NCBI RefSeq assembly: GCF_040436345.1
Contig: NC_133234.1
Span: 11,965,446-12,029,445 of the forward strand
From: Pagrus major
Taxonomy: Eukaryota; Chordata; Actinopteri; Spariformes; Sparidae
Reading direction: 5' to 3'
Length of the DNA: 64,000 nucleotides
This document shows, piece after piece, positions 22,913-35,204 of the stretch (its first letter is position 1; every line of letters starts with the position of its first letter). Position numbers and translations under genes: made by a program. A model generated the notes under the pieces. It saw only the letters and a list, made by a program, of their open reading frames with translations, had not been told where the DNA came from and did not search any database.

Positions 22913-24990
22913 CAGGGAATGTTTGTCATTGCAGCCTTTAAAGAATATGATATTACTGTGAGGAAAATCTATACTGATTTACAAGGTTGTGCTGCTCGAG
23001 GTAATGCAGCATTCAGCTTCATTTGTGCTCCGTCTTAGACGAAGGGATGAATGAGAGAGAAGGGGTCAGGTGTCCCGACATGCCAAATGACAAAAGTAAT
23101 GTGAAGATTTTATTAAAACAACTGAAACAGAAAGTTTTATGTGCTTCGGGTGAAGATTATGAGCACAGATCATCTTGCCTCCCACCCTGGATCAGAGCAG
23201 ATACAGAGGAGCAGAAAGAGTGGGAGAGACATGGCCCCGAGAGCTTGTTTTGAGACTCTCCCTCAATACTCGGTTTCTCCACAGTCTGCCCAGCCAGAGC
23301 TGAAGATTTTTGACACAGACATGCTGATAAAAGACGAGGCGAATGAGGAGAAATAAATGTTACAGTGGGTGGGATGAGAGAGAGAGAGAAAGAGAGAGGG
23401 AATAAAACACAAATGATTGCACGCTGGTGGAATGAAGCATACTCCTGCTCCTCTTATCTATCTGGGGGAGGTACGCAGAGTGAGTATCACACTGGGACCA
23501 AAACATAAAAATCAGATGGAGGGAGAAGAAGAAGAAGAAGAAGAAGAAAAATCCCCAGACCTCCGACTGGTCTGAAGAGCCAGCCTTTATGGTTTTAAGA
23601 ACAATGTCCTGCATTCTTTTTCTTAACCACAAAACTCCAAGCACGCACACACATACACAGACATGCACGAAGGCATTTGCACACACCTCTTGCAGAACAC
23701 ATAAACGCAGCCGTCCTCACACACATGTCCGCGAACAGAGGTGCACAGAGTTTTTCTTCAAAAAAAAAGAAAAAAGAAAAAAGAAAGAAAGGCTGCATTA
23801 CACATGAAAGGATGTGGGGGGGCGGTGGGGGCAGCGCGGGGCGGCTGTTCAGAGTGTGTGTCTTTTTATCAGGTGAAGGAGAAGCAGGGAGGGGGGCGGT
23901 GTAAGATTTATCTGCTGCCGTCGGAAAACTTTGACCCCAGAGTTGTAAATCTGTCAAAGGAGTCTAGCCAGCTCAACAGGAAACACGAAGAGGAAAGGGG
24001 GGTGGTGGTGGTGGAGGGGCTGGGATGTTTGGGGTGGGGAGGTGTGGTGGTGGTGGGGGGCACACACCCATGAGCTCAACCATTTCAAAAGAGGCACTTT
24101 TCAGAGTTGGGGAGTGGAGGGGGGTTAGAGGAGGGGTGTCCTTGCCATGTTTACAATCCTGAAACTGATCCCTCACAGCCGGCGTATCTCCCTCCAGCTT
24201 TACCCCCCTCCGCCCCACCACTCCCCCCGAATAAAAAAAAAAATAAAATGGAAAAACTCACAGCGACTCTGCAGGAAACGACCGTTTTGATATATGAATG
24301 TTTTGAATGTCTGTTTGCGCTTGCAGCATATGTCATTCGCGAGGCAGCTTTCAGTGATTATGTTGAGCTTGTTTCGCTCTTTAATGGAATGCTGGAAGAA
24401 TTCATGAGCGGTATTAAGACTATGTGGCCACAAATCCATCAAAAATAAACAAAAAGGCATCTCTTTTTCCATCCACACCACGAAAAGGAACATCGCAGAG
24501 ACACGCTCTCTCTGGAATCCTTGAAAAGATCGATGATGGAAGATGATCAGCTATCAAAGATATCATCGTGGTCAGGTATTTCTGTACTGCTACTGTCTCT
24601 TCATTTACTCATTACATGTTTCAGTGCAGCCGATCACACACTCCCAGTGTTCCCATCAGCATGCTGTCAGACAACTAAATGAGTATAGATTAGTTATTTG
24701 ATTGAGGCCCCTAATACAGATGCCCAGGAAATACCATTAGCATCGGTTAAGGTAGCATTTATGACCCTTAATCAAATCACATTTTACAGCACTGCAGTTG
24801 TTGTCAGTTCAGTTCAATTATCTGCACATTATAACGGTTGTTTTTCTGTTACCAAAAGTTGTTGATGGTACCAAAAGAACCGCTCCATGCCATCATGTGT
24901 TTTCTTTACCCTTCTGTTGAGGTACCTAGCACACAGATCCCATACTCATACTTGATCTCCTGTTAAAATATTAATTTGTGAGAAGTGAGG
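22912..24990. other. gene-free stretch with simple repeats
   Basis: It contains a (GAA)n run at 23524-23548, an A-rich run at 23760-23790 and a G-rich tract at 23996-24062. An isolated open frame at 24248-24448 encodes 66 residues on the plus strand with a hydrophobic middle. That frame has no recognisable family, and I saw no supporting splice or promoter signal, so it is described here rather than called as a gene. Confidence 0.45.
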
Positions 24991-25085
24991 TTCATCCGTA
25001 CAAGCAGTACTTGAATAAAAGTGTTTAAGTATCTGACATATAAATGTACCTAAGTATCAAAATTAATTTGTTTAAGTAAAGTTAG

Positions 25086-25660
25086 CACGGTTTACGTACA
25101 GGTTCAAAGTGTACTATATGAGGCTGCACCTGGCATGGCAGTGCTTAAAGCTAAATGCTAACATCAACAATGCTCACAATGAGAATGAACAAACTGACTT
25201 TTAGCAGATTTGATGTTAAGCATGTTCACCATCTTGGCTCAGCATGTTATCACGCTAACATTTTTTTATTCACTCAACACATAGTGGAGCTGGGGCTAAT
25301 GGGAATGACATCAGCTCTTCAAATTTGTCATAAAAAACAAGAACGAATTTTAATTTGATGGCACGAGATGAGAAGACAAGGAATCAAGTTATGTTTTTAC
25401 AATTCATTCTGATGGGAACATGTACCAAAGTCCCATTCGATCCATTTATTAACTTTTGAGACATTTCAGTCAAAACCACAAATGGTAAATGACATGAGTC
25501 CACAGGGGGGGTCGCTTAAGTAATCAGGATTCATCCTCTGGGGACCAGATGATTCATGCTATAGTTGTTGAGATATTTCAGTCTGGACCAAAGTGATGGA
25601 CTAACTAACCAACTGACCAATTGTTTGTGGAGTTTCTGATAACCTGATATCAGTTTTTGG
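25086..25660 (+). repeat. interspersed repeat (GCTAACAT... type), copy 1
   Basis: It shares a phrase order with 32150-32560: AAATGCTAACAT, TGATGTTAAGCATGTTCACC, CATGTTATCACGCTAACAT, GGAGCTGGGGCTAATGGGAA, and then TTTCAGTCTGGACCAAAGTG. It is non-coding, old and diverged. An adjoining remnant of the TACTTAAGTAAAAGTA-type repeat lies at 24990-25085. Confidence 0.65.
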
Positions 25661-25679
25661 ACAATGAAAGGAACATGCA

Positions 25680-26946
25680 CTAAAACTAAAAGTGTGACAA
25701 TACTGCATGGTCTGTATATGATGTATATTTATGGTTGAATATTCTGCAAACTCAAGACGAAGCTTGTGTTGTGTCCAATATTTACATTCTGGCAGGTTCT
25801 TCCTTGTCTGCAGGAAGTGCAGCAGACATTCATCTCCTTGATCTATGCAAGTTTAGCAAGCGACCAACTGTCACACTGTCACACATACCTTTACCCTGAA
25901 CCCTGTAGAAAGCACAAACAACAGTTCAGTGTGAAACGAAATTGAGAATATGTTGCATTGGAGCACAGTATAGCTACAACCAAACAATATGTTCGTAGTG
26001 TACTTTCTTCTCCCCTAAACTAAAACTAAAAAAATGTCCGTTTTCTCTGTTTCATTATATTTAACCAAGCGCAGCAGGTCAGGTGTTGGAATCCACATCC
26101 AGCACATTATCAAAAGGCTCACTCGACCCAACATCTCTCCGCTGGGATAAGTGTGACCGGTCTGTCCTGTGCATCCTGTCCTGTGTGCCTGCTCTGTGCC
26201 AGCGGGGCAGAGCAATTGGACACACTTTACGGGGACTAAAATCATCTATTACTGAGCCCTGGGAAACCCCAACACCTTGGCACAGGGTGGCACGCTGTCA
26301 CAGGCTGCCCTGGGAACAGCTCAATTAGCCACCTGGCCGCTGCCTCCCTATCACAAGACTGAGCTTTTCAGCCCGCGGGCAGAGGTGCAATGGATCAAGA
26401 GGATGCGATGATTTTTGGCAGCCAGCTGCACACACAGGCTTAAGGGAACACCTTCCTTAGAATTGGATATTGTTTTTGTCCAAATGATCCATAAACCGTC
26501 TCAATGACAGGAGTGCTGGTAGAGGGAGTGAGATCATCAGCTATTGTTCACCCACACCTCAACTTTGAATTGCTTTAACTGAAATCCCATGTGAAAACAA
26601 AAAGAGACGATGATAGGGCTGAGCTGTTGTGTCAGCGAGTTCATTCACAAATCACTAAGAGAGAGTTTTGAGGCTTCAGTATGAGTGTGTAGGAGCATAT
26701 CTGGACTGCATGTAAACAGAGCTGTGAGGTCGCAGACAAAGAAACCTCACGAGCATATGGGCCGCTGATCTGAGTTGGATTGACGAGTTATATGCTAACA
26801 AACCAGTGTGTGATAGTCTATTTCTGCATGCGCGTGTGTGTGCATGTACAGTGTGTCAAATGACAAAGACAGAAGCCAAACAAGGGCATAGTCTGTCTGT
26901 GCCCCAGACTGACACTGACACACGCACACACAGGCTGTCACTCGCG

Positions 26947-26988
<42 letters not shown>

Positions 26989-28200
26989 CACACACACACT
27001 TCTCACATTACTGTGGGTGAAGGGTTTTTTTCATGCTTTCGTTGAGTGAAAGAGAGAAAGAGAGGTGTGAAGCCTCAGTCACGCAATGCCGCCCTGTTGT
27101 GTGACTTTGTGTGTGTGTGTGTGCTTTGGGTGCCATGGCACCAGTAGTGTGCCAAATTTGGTATGTGTGTTGTGGTTAGGTAGTGAGTGTGCCTCTGCAT
27201 ACAAAGGTGACGATCTTACGTTGCAAGCAGGAAGTCATGGTTCCTGACACCACCCTTCTGTGCTCAAAAACAAATTTGCACCTTTAAAAAAGTCTTTTCC
27301 GAAACCTTTAACCGCTGCTCGTCTGCTGACATGTCTGGAAATATCATTAGTCTTCAACAATGCGCTCAAGGGACAACCCGACAAGCAAACTAGCACACCA
27401 CGCCGCCTCAGATGAAGCTCGGTGGCAGCAGTTTACTATATATATGTGAGCAGCCTGCAGGAACATGTGTGCACGTGTTGGCATGAGGGAGGTACAGAGG
27501 GCATTAGAGGCCACATTTGGGGAACTTGTTGTGGTAACAGATACATGTGCGGCTTCATAGAAGGGGAAGTGAAAGCAGAGGGCCGCAGCTGTTCATGTCT
27601 AGAAGGCCTCATCTTCGGTAACAATAAGAGAAAGGAAGTGAAGAGCAGAAATTGGCTTTGTGCCACAGTAATCTGAGTGTTACAATCTGCCATGCATGTG
27701 AGTCTAACTGTGCGTATTATTGGCATCTGTACCAGCAAGACACAACAGTCACTTCCTTTTTTCAGCCCCTCTCCTCTTCCATGGTTACTGCTCATGAGAT
27801 TAACACACTAAGCACATGCTGTAAAAATAAAAATCTAGTGTAGAAAGCTGTCATTTTTTTATGCTTCTTACGAACTAGAAGCAAAGTGAGTCATCCTGGT
27901 TGTGTATGCTGACAAAGCCATTCGCCTCAACGAGAAAAGGTCAAAGTGACACCACATAGAGAGTGGCACTCCGAAACATCACCTTAGCTATTTCCTCTAT
28001 CAGGCTGTGTGTCATCTGTTCCCACAAAGGTCTTGGATTTTATAAGGTCACGATGACTGGTAGGTCGTGTTTCTGTGCAGGAAGTGTATGTTACCAGGGT
28101 GCTAAGTGCCCGTGCTGCTATGTACCCAGTGTCCTATATTATCAGTTCAATATTCTGTTAACACACGTTAACCCTCCTTTTGTGTTTGGGTCAAAACCCT
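25680..28200. other. gene-free stretch
   Basis: No exon could be supported. It includes an alternating (CG)n-(CA)n microsatellite at 26942-26984 and short GT runs near 27108-27124. Frames of 60-120 codons exist, but none resembles a protein family and several arise from the repeats. Confidence 0.5.
26942..26998. repeat. (CG)n-(CA)n alternating purine-pyrimidine microsatellite
   Basis: About seven CG steps run directly into about 15 CA steps, then a short AAA interruption and more CA. Long alternating purine-pyrimidine runs with CG cores are classic Z-DNA-prone sequence. Confidence 0.95.
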
Positions 28201-28220
28201 AACCTCTACCCTAAACCTGG

Positions 28221-28640
28221 AACCATAGGAGACTGGGAACATAGAACCCAACGTACATAGAACCCTTTGTCATGTTCTCATTATGTGCCATATAAATCTA
28301 GACAACATAAGACCTTGAAAACATTAAACCCAGGGAACATAGGACTCAGAGTATATAGGACCCTTGGCCCTGTTCCCATTATTTGCCACATAAATTTAGG
28401 GAACATAAGACCTTAGGACCTTGAAAACATAGAACCTGGGGAATACAGAACTCTTTGTCATGTTCCCAGTACATGCCACATAAATCTAGGGAACATAAGG
28501 TTAGGACCCTGGGAATATAAGCACCGGGGAACACAGGACTGGGGTATATAAAACTCTTTTTCATGTTCTCATTATGTGCCATACAAATCAAGGGAACATA
28601 AGCCCTTATGACTTTTAGAACATAGGACCCTGGAAAAGAT
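28221..28640 (+). repeat. degenerate tandem repeat, period about 97 bp
   Basis: About four units are recognised by the anchor CATGTTCTCATTATGTGCCA and its variants at about 28271, 28368, 28461 and 28563, a spacing of roughly 97, 93 and 102 bp. Each is followed by AAATCTAGGGAACATAAG-like and GACCCTGGGAACATAG-like phrases. Within each unit GGAACATAG/GGACCTTG phrases recur at about 18-20 bp. Non-coding. Confidence 0.85.
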
Positions 28641-29068
28641 ATAATATGTAACAATGTCTACAGTGTTGTGAACTTACAGGAACCCAAATGTTTCCAAAAA
28701 TGTTCAAACCAAGAGAAATCACAATCTTATTCAAGATAATGGCACGTTTATTTGGTCGCTTGTCGCTATAACCTCTGGGGAAACACCAGATGATACTTCA
28801 GAGGGTGAGGAAGGAAGTTGGCGAACGTGATTAAATGAGACTTTAATACATCACCTCCCCCGTGAACATTTCTGTCTGAGTGACATCAGATAGATTTTTC
28901 TCATCAATGGTGGTTGTTTGTCCTAGAAGACAACAACTCCCATGATCCCACACAACTTCATGACTCGATCAAACTACGTCTTTTGTTTGCATTGTTGTGG
29001 AAAGCTAGCAAGGCAGGCTAACCAGGAAGCTAATGAGCCTAAATGCTAGCACTTTTTTTCTTATCATT

Positions 29069-29296
29069 ATGGAGCAGAAGATGGAATCCTTGTCTCAGAA
29101 GTCATGAAATGCTACAACAAATGAATACATGAAGAAGGCCATTAGCAGGCAAGCGGACAAGTCTACCTCCTGGAACGATCTCCACAGGGAGAGTGAATTT
29201 ACTGTCAAAGAGAAAGAGCATATCTATGACTGATATAAGACTGAAGTTGTCCTGAGGCCTCTCCCTGGTGCTAAGGTGTGTGTGATTGTAGGCTGA
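29069..29296 (+). pseudogene. possible broken coding remnant
   Basis: One frame from an ATG at 29069 reads 75 codons with in-frame stops after residues 12 and 55. Between them is a protein-like stretch of charged and aromatic residues (NEYMKKAISRQADKS, then TSWNDLHRESEFTVKEKE). I do not recognise the family. It could be a decayed retrocopy or transposon ORF, or chance. Confidence 0.2.
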
Positions 29297-29299
29297 CTA

Positions 29300-30163
29300 A
29301 AAAAAACACCTCCACTAGCGTGCTCACATGTTTGAAATCAGCACAGAGCGGTTGAGAGAAGTGGAGGTGAAAGTTGTTTTTGGCCTGAACTCAAATACCC
29401 CCTCGCTTCAACAACCCCTCCTTACCCATCTCACAGACTGTGACTCTAAGCCCTGAGCTCCAGTATGAAATCAACATTGGACCTGCAGGAAATGAGAGAT
29501 CTCCACAGGAGATAGAGGAGGGAGGGAAGGTGGAGGAGGAGACAAAAGGAAAACAGCGGAGAGAACTGTAGATTTGACTTTTGGCATCCAAACGTCCACA
29601 CTCCATCTCACTGTCCCACTTCCCCTCCCTGTATCTCCTCCTTTCCTCGTCTCTCCATCTTTCTGTCTCCGTCTCCGTGAACATCTGCTTGCTGTGTGTG
29701 TTCGTGCGTGCAGCTGCGCCTGCGTCCATATAGCAAACCTTGAAGGGCTCGCCTTATGAAAGGCTCCGGGCTTGTTGTTTTTTCCTGGCACAGTAATTCG
29801 CTGGCTAAGCCAAGAAAGTGGACAAGCAGCGAGCTATTTCAGCAGGGCCTAGTTTTTGTTGTTCTACACTCAAAGACAACATGACCTCATGTGACCCCCC
29901 CCCCCTCCTTGAAAAGCTACTCTGGCTGGAATACAGCAAAGTGTTCAAGTGTGGGGGGGCAGTCTGCGCTTTGCTCGCAACCTTTCATTGAAAACATTCA
30001 ACAAGAGAGGCCGCTTTAAGAGACGCGGTGTCAAATGTACTGTGCAGGGCCGAGGGGGTATTTTGACTTTCAACATGTACACACAAGTGTGCATACAAAT
30101 GTGTCTGTGTCTCTGTGTGCAGACGCAGATAAGCGAGACAGACACACACACGCACTCATACAC

Positions 30164-30194
<31 letters not shown>

Positions 30195-30889
30195 AAGGGG
30201 TGGGGTAGCAATGAGGGGCTCGGTTAATGGCTTTTAAATTTCCACTGAGTGAGTGACTTACAACTGTGGAGGAGCACAGCTGTTCCTGATTTGGGGAACA
30301 AAGAGGGGGGAACGGCAGCGATCTGAGAGACTGGACCAGGCTGCTCTCATTTAATGGGCTGAAATCTCCCAGGAATGACACAGATGTGCGCGTACGCGTG
30401 TGTGTGTATACTGCGTGTGCAGTGTGTGTCCGCACTTGTCTGTGAGTATCTGTGGTCATACTTCATGTACTTACTTTCTGGCGTAAAGTCTCCTTTTTTG
30501 TGCTCGTGCGTGGGAGGGCAACAGGATGCGTCTACGGCCATAGATTACGGCCGGAGTCAGCGACGGAGCTGTGCGATAGCGAAGGTCAACTCATTTGGGA
30601 ATAAAGTCGAGTTGGAGAGCGGGAGAGGAGGCTCGGATGCGTGAGATTTAATGCAAGGGGGGAGAGAGGAGATTAAGGCCAGGGCTCATCTAAGCATGTC
30701 AATAAGAGTTGGGGGGGAAAAAAATCTAACGTCAGCCAGGTGGAAAAACTCCAACTCGCTCTGATCAAAGGCATCTCAGGCAGACAACAACGCAGCCTTG
30801 CTTGAAAACCCCGTGCTTCTTGATGTCAAACTTTTTATAGTGGAGTTCCATCCCTTGAAATACTGCTTCCTGAGCCCCCACCCACACAC

Positions 30890-30958
<69 letters not shown>

Positions 30959-32150
30959 CCCTTCACACACACACACACACACTGCTTTTCTGCTTTGTTT
31001 CCTGCCGCTGGTGAACGCAGCCCTTTTCCTCGGAGGCCCCCTCGCTGCACTGCAGCCTTGTAAAACATAGCAGGTCAGCGTCACATGACTGAGGTCTAGG
31101 ACGCTGAAGGCTGGGGCCGGCCCTCTGCCGCGCCGGAGCAGGAGTTGGGTGTCAAAGTACACATGGGTGGGGCAGCGCAGAGGGAGAAGGACGGAGACTG
31201 ACAGGACAGGAGAGGGAGAGAGGTAGTGGGGCAGAAATATGGGGAAGAAAAAAAGAAAGAGAAATAAAGAAAGTAAGGCAGGGAGGAATGAATGTTAGCA
31301 GTAAACCCATAATTCTCCCGAGAAGCTGAAACCACTAAAAGAATATTATTTCCATCCATCCATCCCTCCCCAAAGAACACCGCTCTCAACTCTCATCTAT
31401 CACCTCCTCCCAAAAACAGTGTAACTCTTTCTTTCTCACCTCAGGTTTGTGATGCTCAGTCACCCGTGGACTGATGCAGACGTGAATGGGAGTCTCCTCG
31501 CCCTCCCCCCCGCCCCGTCTCACTGAGTGATCGGAGCTGACATACATATGGAACACACTCATCCTGGTGGCACTCAAAACGAGGGGGGGAGGGGAGAACA
31601 TGCACACACCAATCCATCGATGCACACGCATATACGTGTGTGCAACCTTGTCATGCATGCACATGCACTGTCTACACACTGTTCAGGCTGTAGGCCATGA
31701 ATTCCTTCACCGGGGTCAGCTCAGTTGTTTCTGTACATGCACATATCCACTATTTGCTTCTGTTCTCTCACCCAGTCTGCCTCTCTCTCTTGTTTTTGCA
31801 CTGAGCACTGTGAGTGTGTCCCCAGAGGTCTCCTGCTTTATAGGAGGCCTGTCACGCTAATAGATTTCACCTTGTCTCATTTTCTCTCTTGCTGTCATTC
31901 CCTCTCTTACCCTCATTCTCATCTGCTGCCCATTACGGGCATGAGTGTCTGCACACCACAAGCTACAGTATTGTCTCTTTTTTTTAAATTTATTACGATG
32001 GCAAACATGGCTGCATAGATATCTTAATATTTCTGGAAATTGAGTTCACAGTTCTTCAAGGGTGCTGCCTCAGGTGTTTCTGTACATGCACAGATTTTAG
32101 TAGATAAGCGCTGGTAAAGAAAACCCCCACCAACCTGACATCCAATTGCG
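29300..32150. other. gene-free stretch rich in CA repeats
   Basis: No supportable gene. It contains CA microsatellites at 30141-30194 and 30883-30982, a pyrimidine-rich tract near 29600-29680 and a purine-rich tract at 31170-31290. All longer frames run through these biased tracts. Confidence 0.5.
30883..30982. repeat. long (CA)n microsatellite
   Basis: About 100 bp of CA repeat, with one GCA interruption near the start and a short AATCCCCCTT break at about 30954-30963. It is the longest microsatellite in the window. The Thr-His and Cys-Val frames over it are artefacts. Confidence 0.97.
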
Positions 32151-32620
32151 TTCAGTAAATGTGAAATTAAAATAAGAGCAAGTTACAGCCACGCTAGCAG
32201 AATGAATGCTAAGCTGATGTTAAGCAGGTAAAATGTTTACCATGTTCACTATCTTAGCTTGGCATGTTAGCATGCTAACATTTGCTCACTAGCACTAAAT
32301 ACAAAGCACAGCTGAGGCTAATTGGAATAAGCTTGCGCTAGTTTTGCAGGTATTTGATCATAAAGAAAAGAACTGAACAAAGTTTTTGACCCTGATGGTG
32401 CTAGATGAAAAGTTAAGGGATCAAGACATTATTGTGTGTACTGAATTTCATGTCGATCCATCAATAGTTGAAATTTAGATTTCAGTTTGGACCAAAGTGG
32501 TGGACCGCTATTATCATGCTGCTAGCTAGGCTAAAAATACATTAGGCAAATAATTGTTGAATGGAGGGAAATGTAGTTCTTGATAACTTGACATAGTTCC
32601 TCTTTTGTGTCTACAAGCAA
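32150..32620 (+). repeat. interspersed repeat (GCTAACAT... type), copy 2
   Basis: Same phrase order as 25086-25660: GATGTTAAGCAGGTAAAATG, ACCATGTTCACTATCTTAGC, GGCATGTTAGCATGCTAACA, GCTGAGGCTAATTGGAATAA, then TTTCAGTTTGGACCAAAGTG. No coding content. Confidence 0.7.
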
Positions 32621-32705
32621 ATCAGCAAATTTCCGTTTCCACTAAAACACAGCAAAGGATAACAATGTAATAGCATGGCACTCAACAGAGCGCAAGGCTC
32701 AACTG

Positions 32706-32729
32706 CCCCCCCCCCCCCCCCCCCCCCCC
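32706..32729 (+). repeat. homopolymer C run (24 bp)
   Basis: Twenty-four consecutive C residues in otherwise AT-rich DNA. The complementary strand is a G-run. It is either a real unstable homopolymer or a length that sequencing could not resolve exactly. Confidence 0.95.
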
Positions 32730-32899
32730 AATTCAATCAAGCCTAATCCAATATCAAAATAAAATATATTTAAATCCACTAGATCTGGATTTTTATTATC
32801 AAATTGTATTCACTCATAGATACCAGCGAAGTACCAGCTAAATATGCCTGATTTTTATTGCCTGAGAAATTAACAAAAAATGTCGGAAAGTGCCCAATG

Positions 32900-33080
32900 T
32901 TAAAGAAAGTAAGTAAAAATCCCTTTATCTGGATCTGCACCAAAAGTTAATGGGGTCTATTCTGGCCTGAGACCCATCCTCCGTCCAAGTTTTGTGGAAA
33001 TATGTTCAGTAGTTTTTGTGAAATGCTGCCTACAAACCAACCAACAAAAGGACACGGGTGAAAACATAACCTCCTGGGTG
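32900..33080 (+). repeat. interspersed repeat tail
   Basis: The order GGATCTGCACCAAAAGTTAA, CCCATCCTCCGTCCAAGTTT, ATGTTCAGTAGTTTTTGTG, CAAACCAACCAACAAAAGGA, then AACATAACCTCCTGGGTGAC and GGTAATAAAG is the style of a widespread fish retroposon-like repeat tail. It was recognised by pattern only, so the class is uncertain. Confidence 0.5.
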
Positions 33081-33099
33081 ACGGTAATAAAGCTAAGAG

Positions 33100-35200
33100 C
33101 TTGTCAGCCTTCATAGGACTTATTAGTGTATGATAAATATGTAACGTATCAGAATTGCTTCATTATTTTATCAGTGACGTAAATAGTGTTGCAGCATTAA
33201 ATATGTTATTGAACAAATACTAACGCTTTTTGTTTTTTGTGCAGTCAGTCTATTGCTTATATGGCTTTTATACAGTATCCTAGCGCTGTAAATGCTCTGT
33301 CCCTCTGTAGCTTTACAGTAAATCTACAGTCTGTTTAAAGTACTCAGGAGTTTGTCAGAATGCAGCCTGTCTGTGTGTCTGTTTGACAGGCTGACGGTGT
33401 ATCCTCAGTCTTGTGTATCAAAGTGTCCTTTAGAATCTACCAACAACAACCTCACCTAACCCTCTTCCTCCCCCCCTCCTAACCTCACCCCTCGCTCCTC
33501 CGTCTTGCTCATCCAACATGTCACATCACATTTCCCAGGCAGCCCCGGGAAAAGGGCAGAGGCCCTATGAATTGATGTGGGTCGCTTACAAGAGCACGGC
33601 CAGGACAAGGACAGGCAAATACAGGCACACACACACACACACAGATAAAAGGTGAACCGCGAAGGTGAGGTGACACTGTGTATGTGCACTCACTGTCCTT
33701 CACCTGTCACCTGCTGTCATGTAGTGTGCTCGTGCACTCATCGAACCCGAGCTTCGCATAAAACACACCTAAATGCAAAAGGAAGATTCCCCCGCCTTTG
33801 TAACACTCACTCTGACAGAGCTATGGCGGCAATGCAGCGTTACACCACACCGTGCCCCCAGTTGCTTTAAAAGCTCTCCCTGCCAGCCTCATCTCTCCTC
33901 TGTGACCTCTGAGGGAACAAGCTGGGCAATGACGACACCTATTGGTGGCTGCGAGACGTTGTCCTGCAGTGGGAGCTGTTGCAGAGAATATATGAGATGA
34001 ATAACCAGTGATATTGAGTGCATTCATCATCCGCTGACAGTAAATTCACAGAAGAAAATTGACATTAGCTCATAAACATCTATCACAGGCCTGTGTATTT
34101 CGGCGACACACATTTGAGTGTGGCATGCACGGCAGATGAATCAGGTGCAATGGAGCAGGAGGGGGCTACGTTATGATATTTCCTGTGTTTTATATCAGCA
34201 CTCCACTGGTTTCCACACACACTTCTTCCTCTCAGTCATCTGCTTTCCCATGGCGCTTCATCGTCCCGTTACTCCTGATTTATCCCTGCTCCCCGCAGCC
34301 TGCGCACAGTCTTTTATATGTCCAGTTAAGCAATTCTCTCCTCTAATTGGTTAATGGAGGGCAGAGGGGTTTGGTGTAAAGGGAACTCCCAGGAGCCTCC
34401 GAGGCCTGCTTCATGCCCATTGGACTGGAAGCGAGCCAAAATGTAGTCTCCACCAGTCTTTCCCCCCCAACGCCTCCACTGGACTGGAGAAGATCCAAGA
34501 TGGATGCCTCCGGGGCTTCACTGATGTGAAACTTACACTATCAAGAATGAAATCTGATGGAGATGAGCTTTGCATTCATCAATACTCAGATTTCATACAT
34601 TATAAATTATTAATGTTTGGGAACTTTCAAATCAAATATGATATTACCACCCAGAACTGTCAACTTTAAATGACTGTACAACCCAAATATGACTTAATAA
34701 TCAGCAACAAAGACATATAAGTCACATTACATCAATAATGCAACAAAAGCTGATCCGTCATCTCACACAACAAATTCCAAGACAGGAATTGCAGCATCAT
34801 ATCAAGCCGCCCGTCCCTCTCAGCGCTTCGTAAAAAAAAAAAACGCTCTGTGGAAAAAAATGGAGCAATTTTTAGAGACGGTCTCTTGAAGCTCAGTGAT
34901 CCACAATGCTTGTGCATGCAGCCGGCTCCCTGAGGATAGAGAAAAACACAGCGTGGAGAGAAGGGAGGAGAGATGGAAGAGCAGGAGGAGGGGAGAAAGT
35001 GCACGTAAGCCACAGAAAGGAGGAGAGGTGAGAGGGAGAGGGAGAGTGATGCAGAAAGAAAATACAGACGTGATGTTTGGGCTTAATATAGATTGTTCTG
35101 TATAAAAGGTCAAAGTGGCGAGGGGAGGGGGTATTTCTGTCCCTTCTCTGGCCTAATCGGCTTTTTCCATCTCTCTTAGCTTCCCATCTTTCACAGTCAC
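33100..35200. other. gene-free stretch
   Basis: Nothing gene-like was found. Some of it (33540-34520) is unique-looking DNA of balanced composition. Frames under 100 codons occur on both strands without similarity to known proteins. Confidence 0.45.
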
Positions 35201-35204
35201 CATC

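Noticed and set aside
28221..28640. CRISPR array
   Set aside because: The repeats are degenerate, about 97 bp long and contiguous without unique spacers, in a vertebrate nuclear sequence. It is a minisatellite-like tandem repeat.
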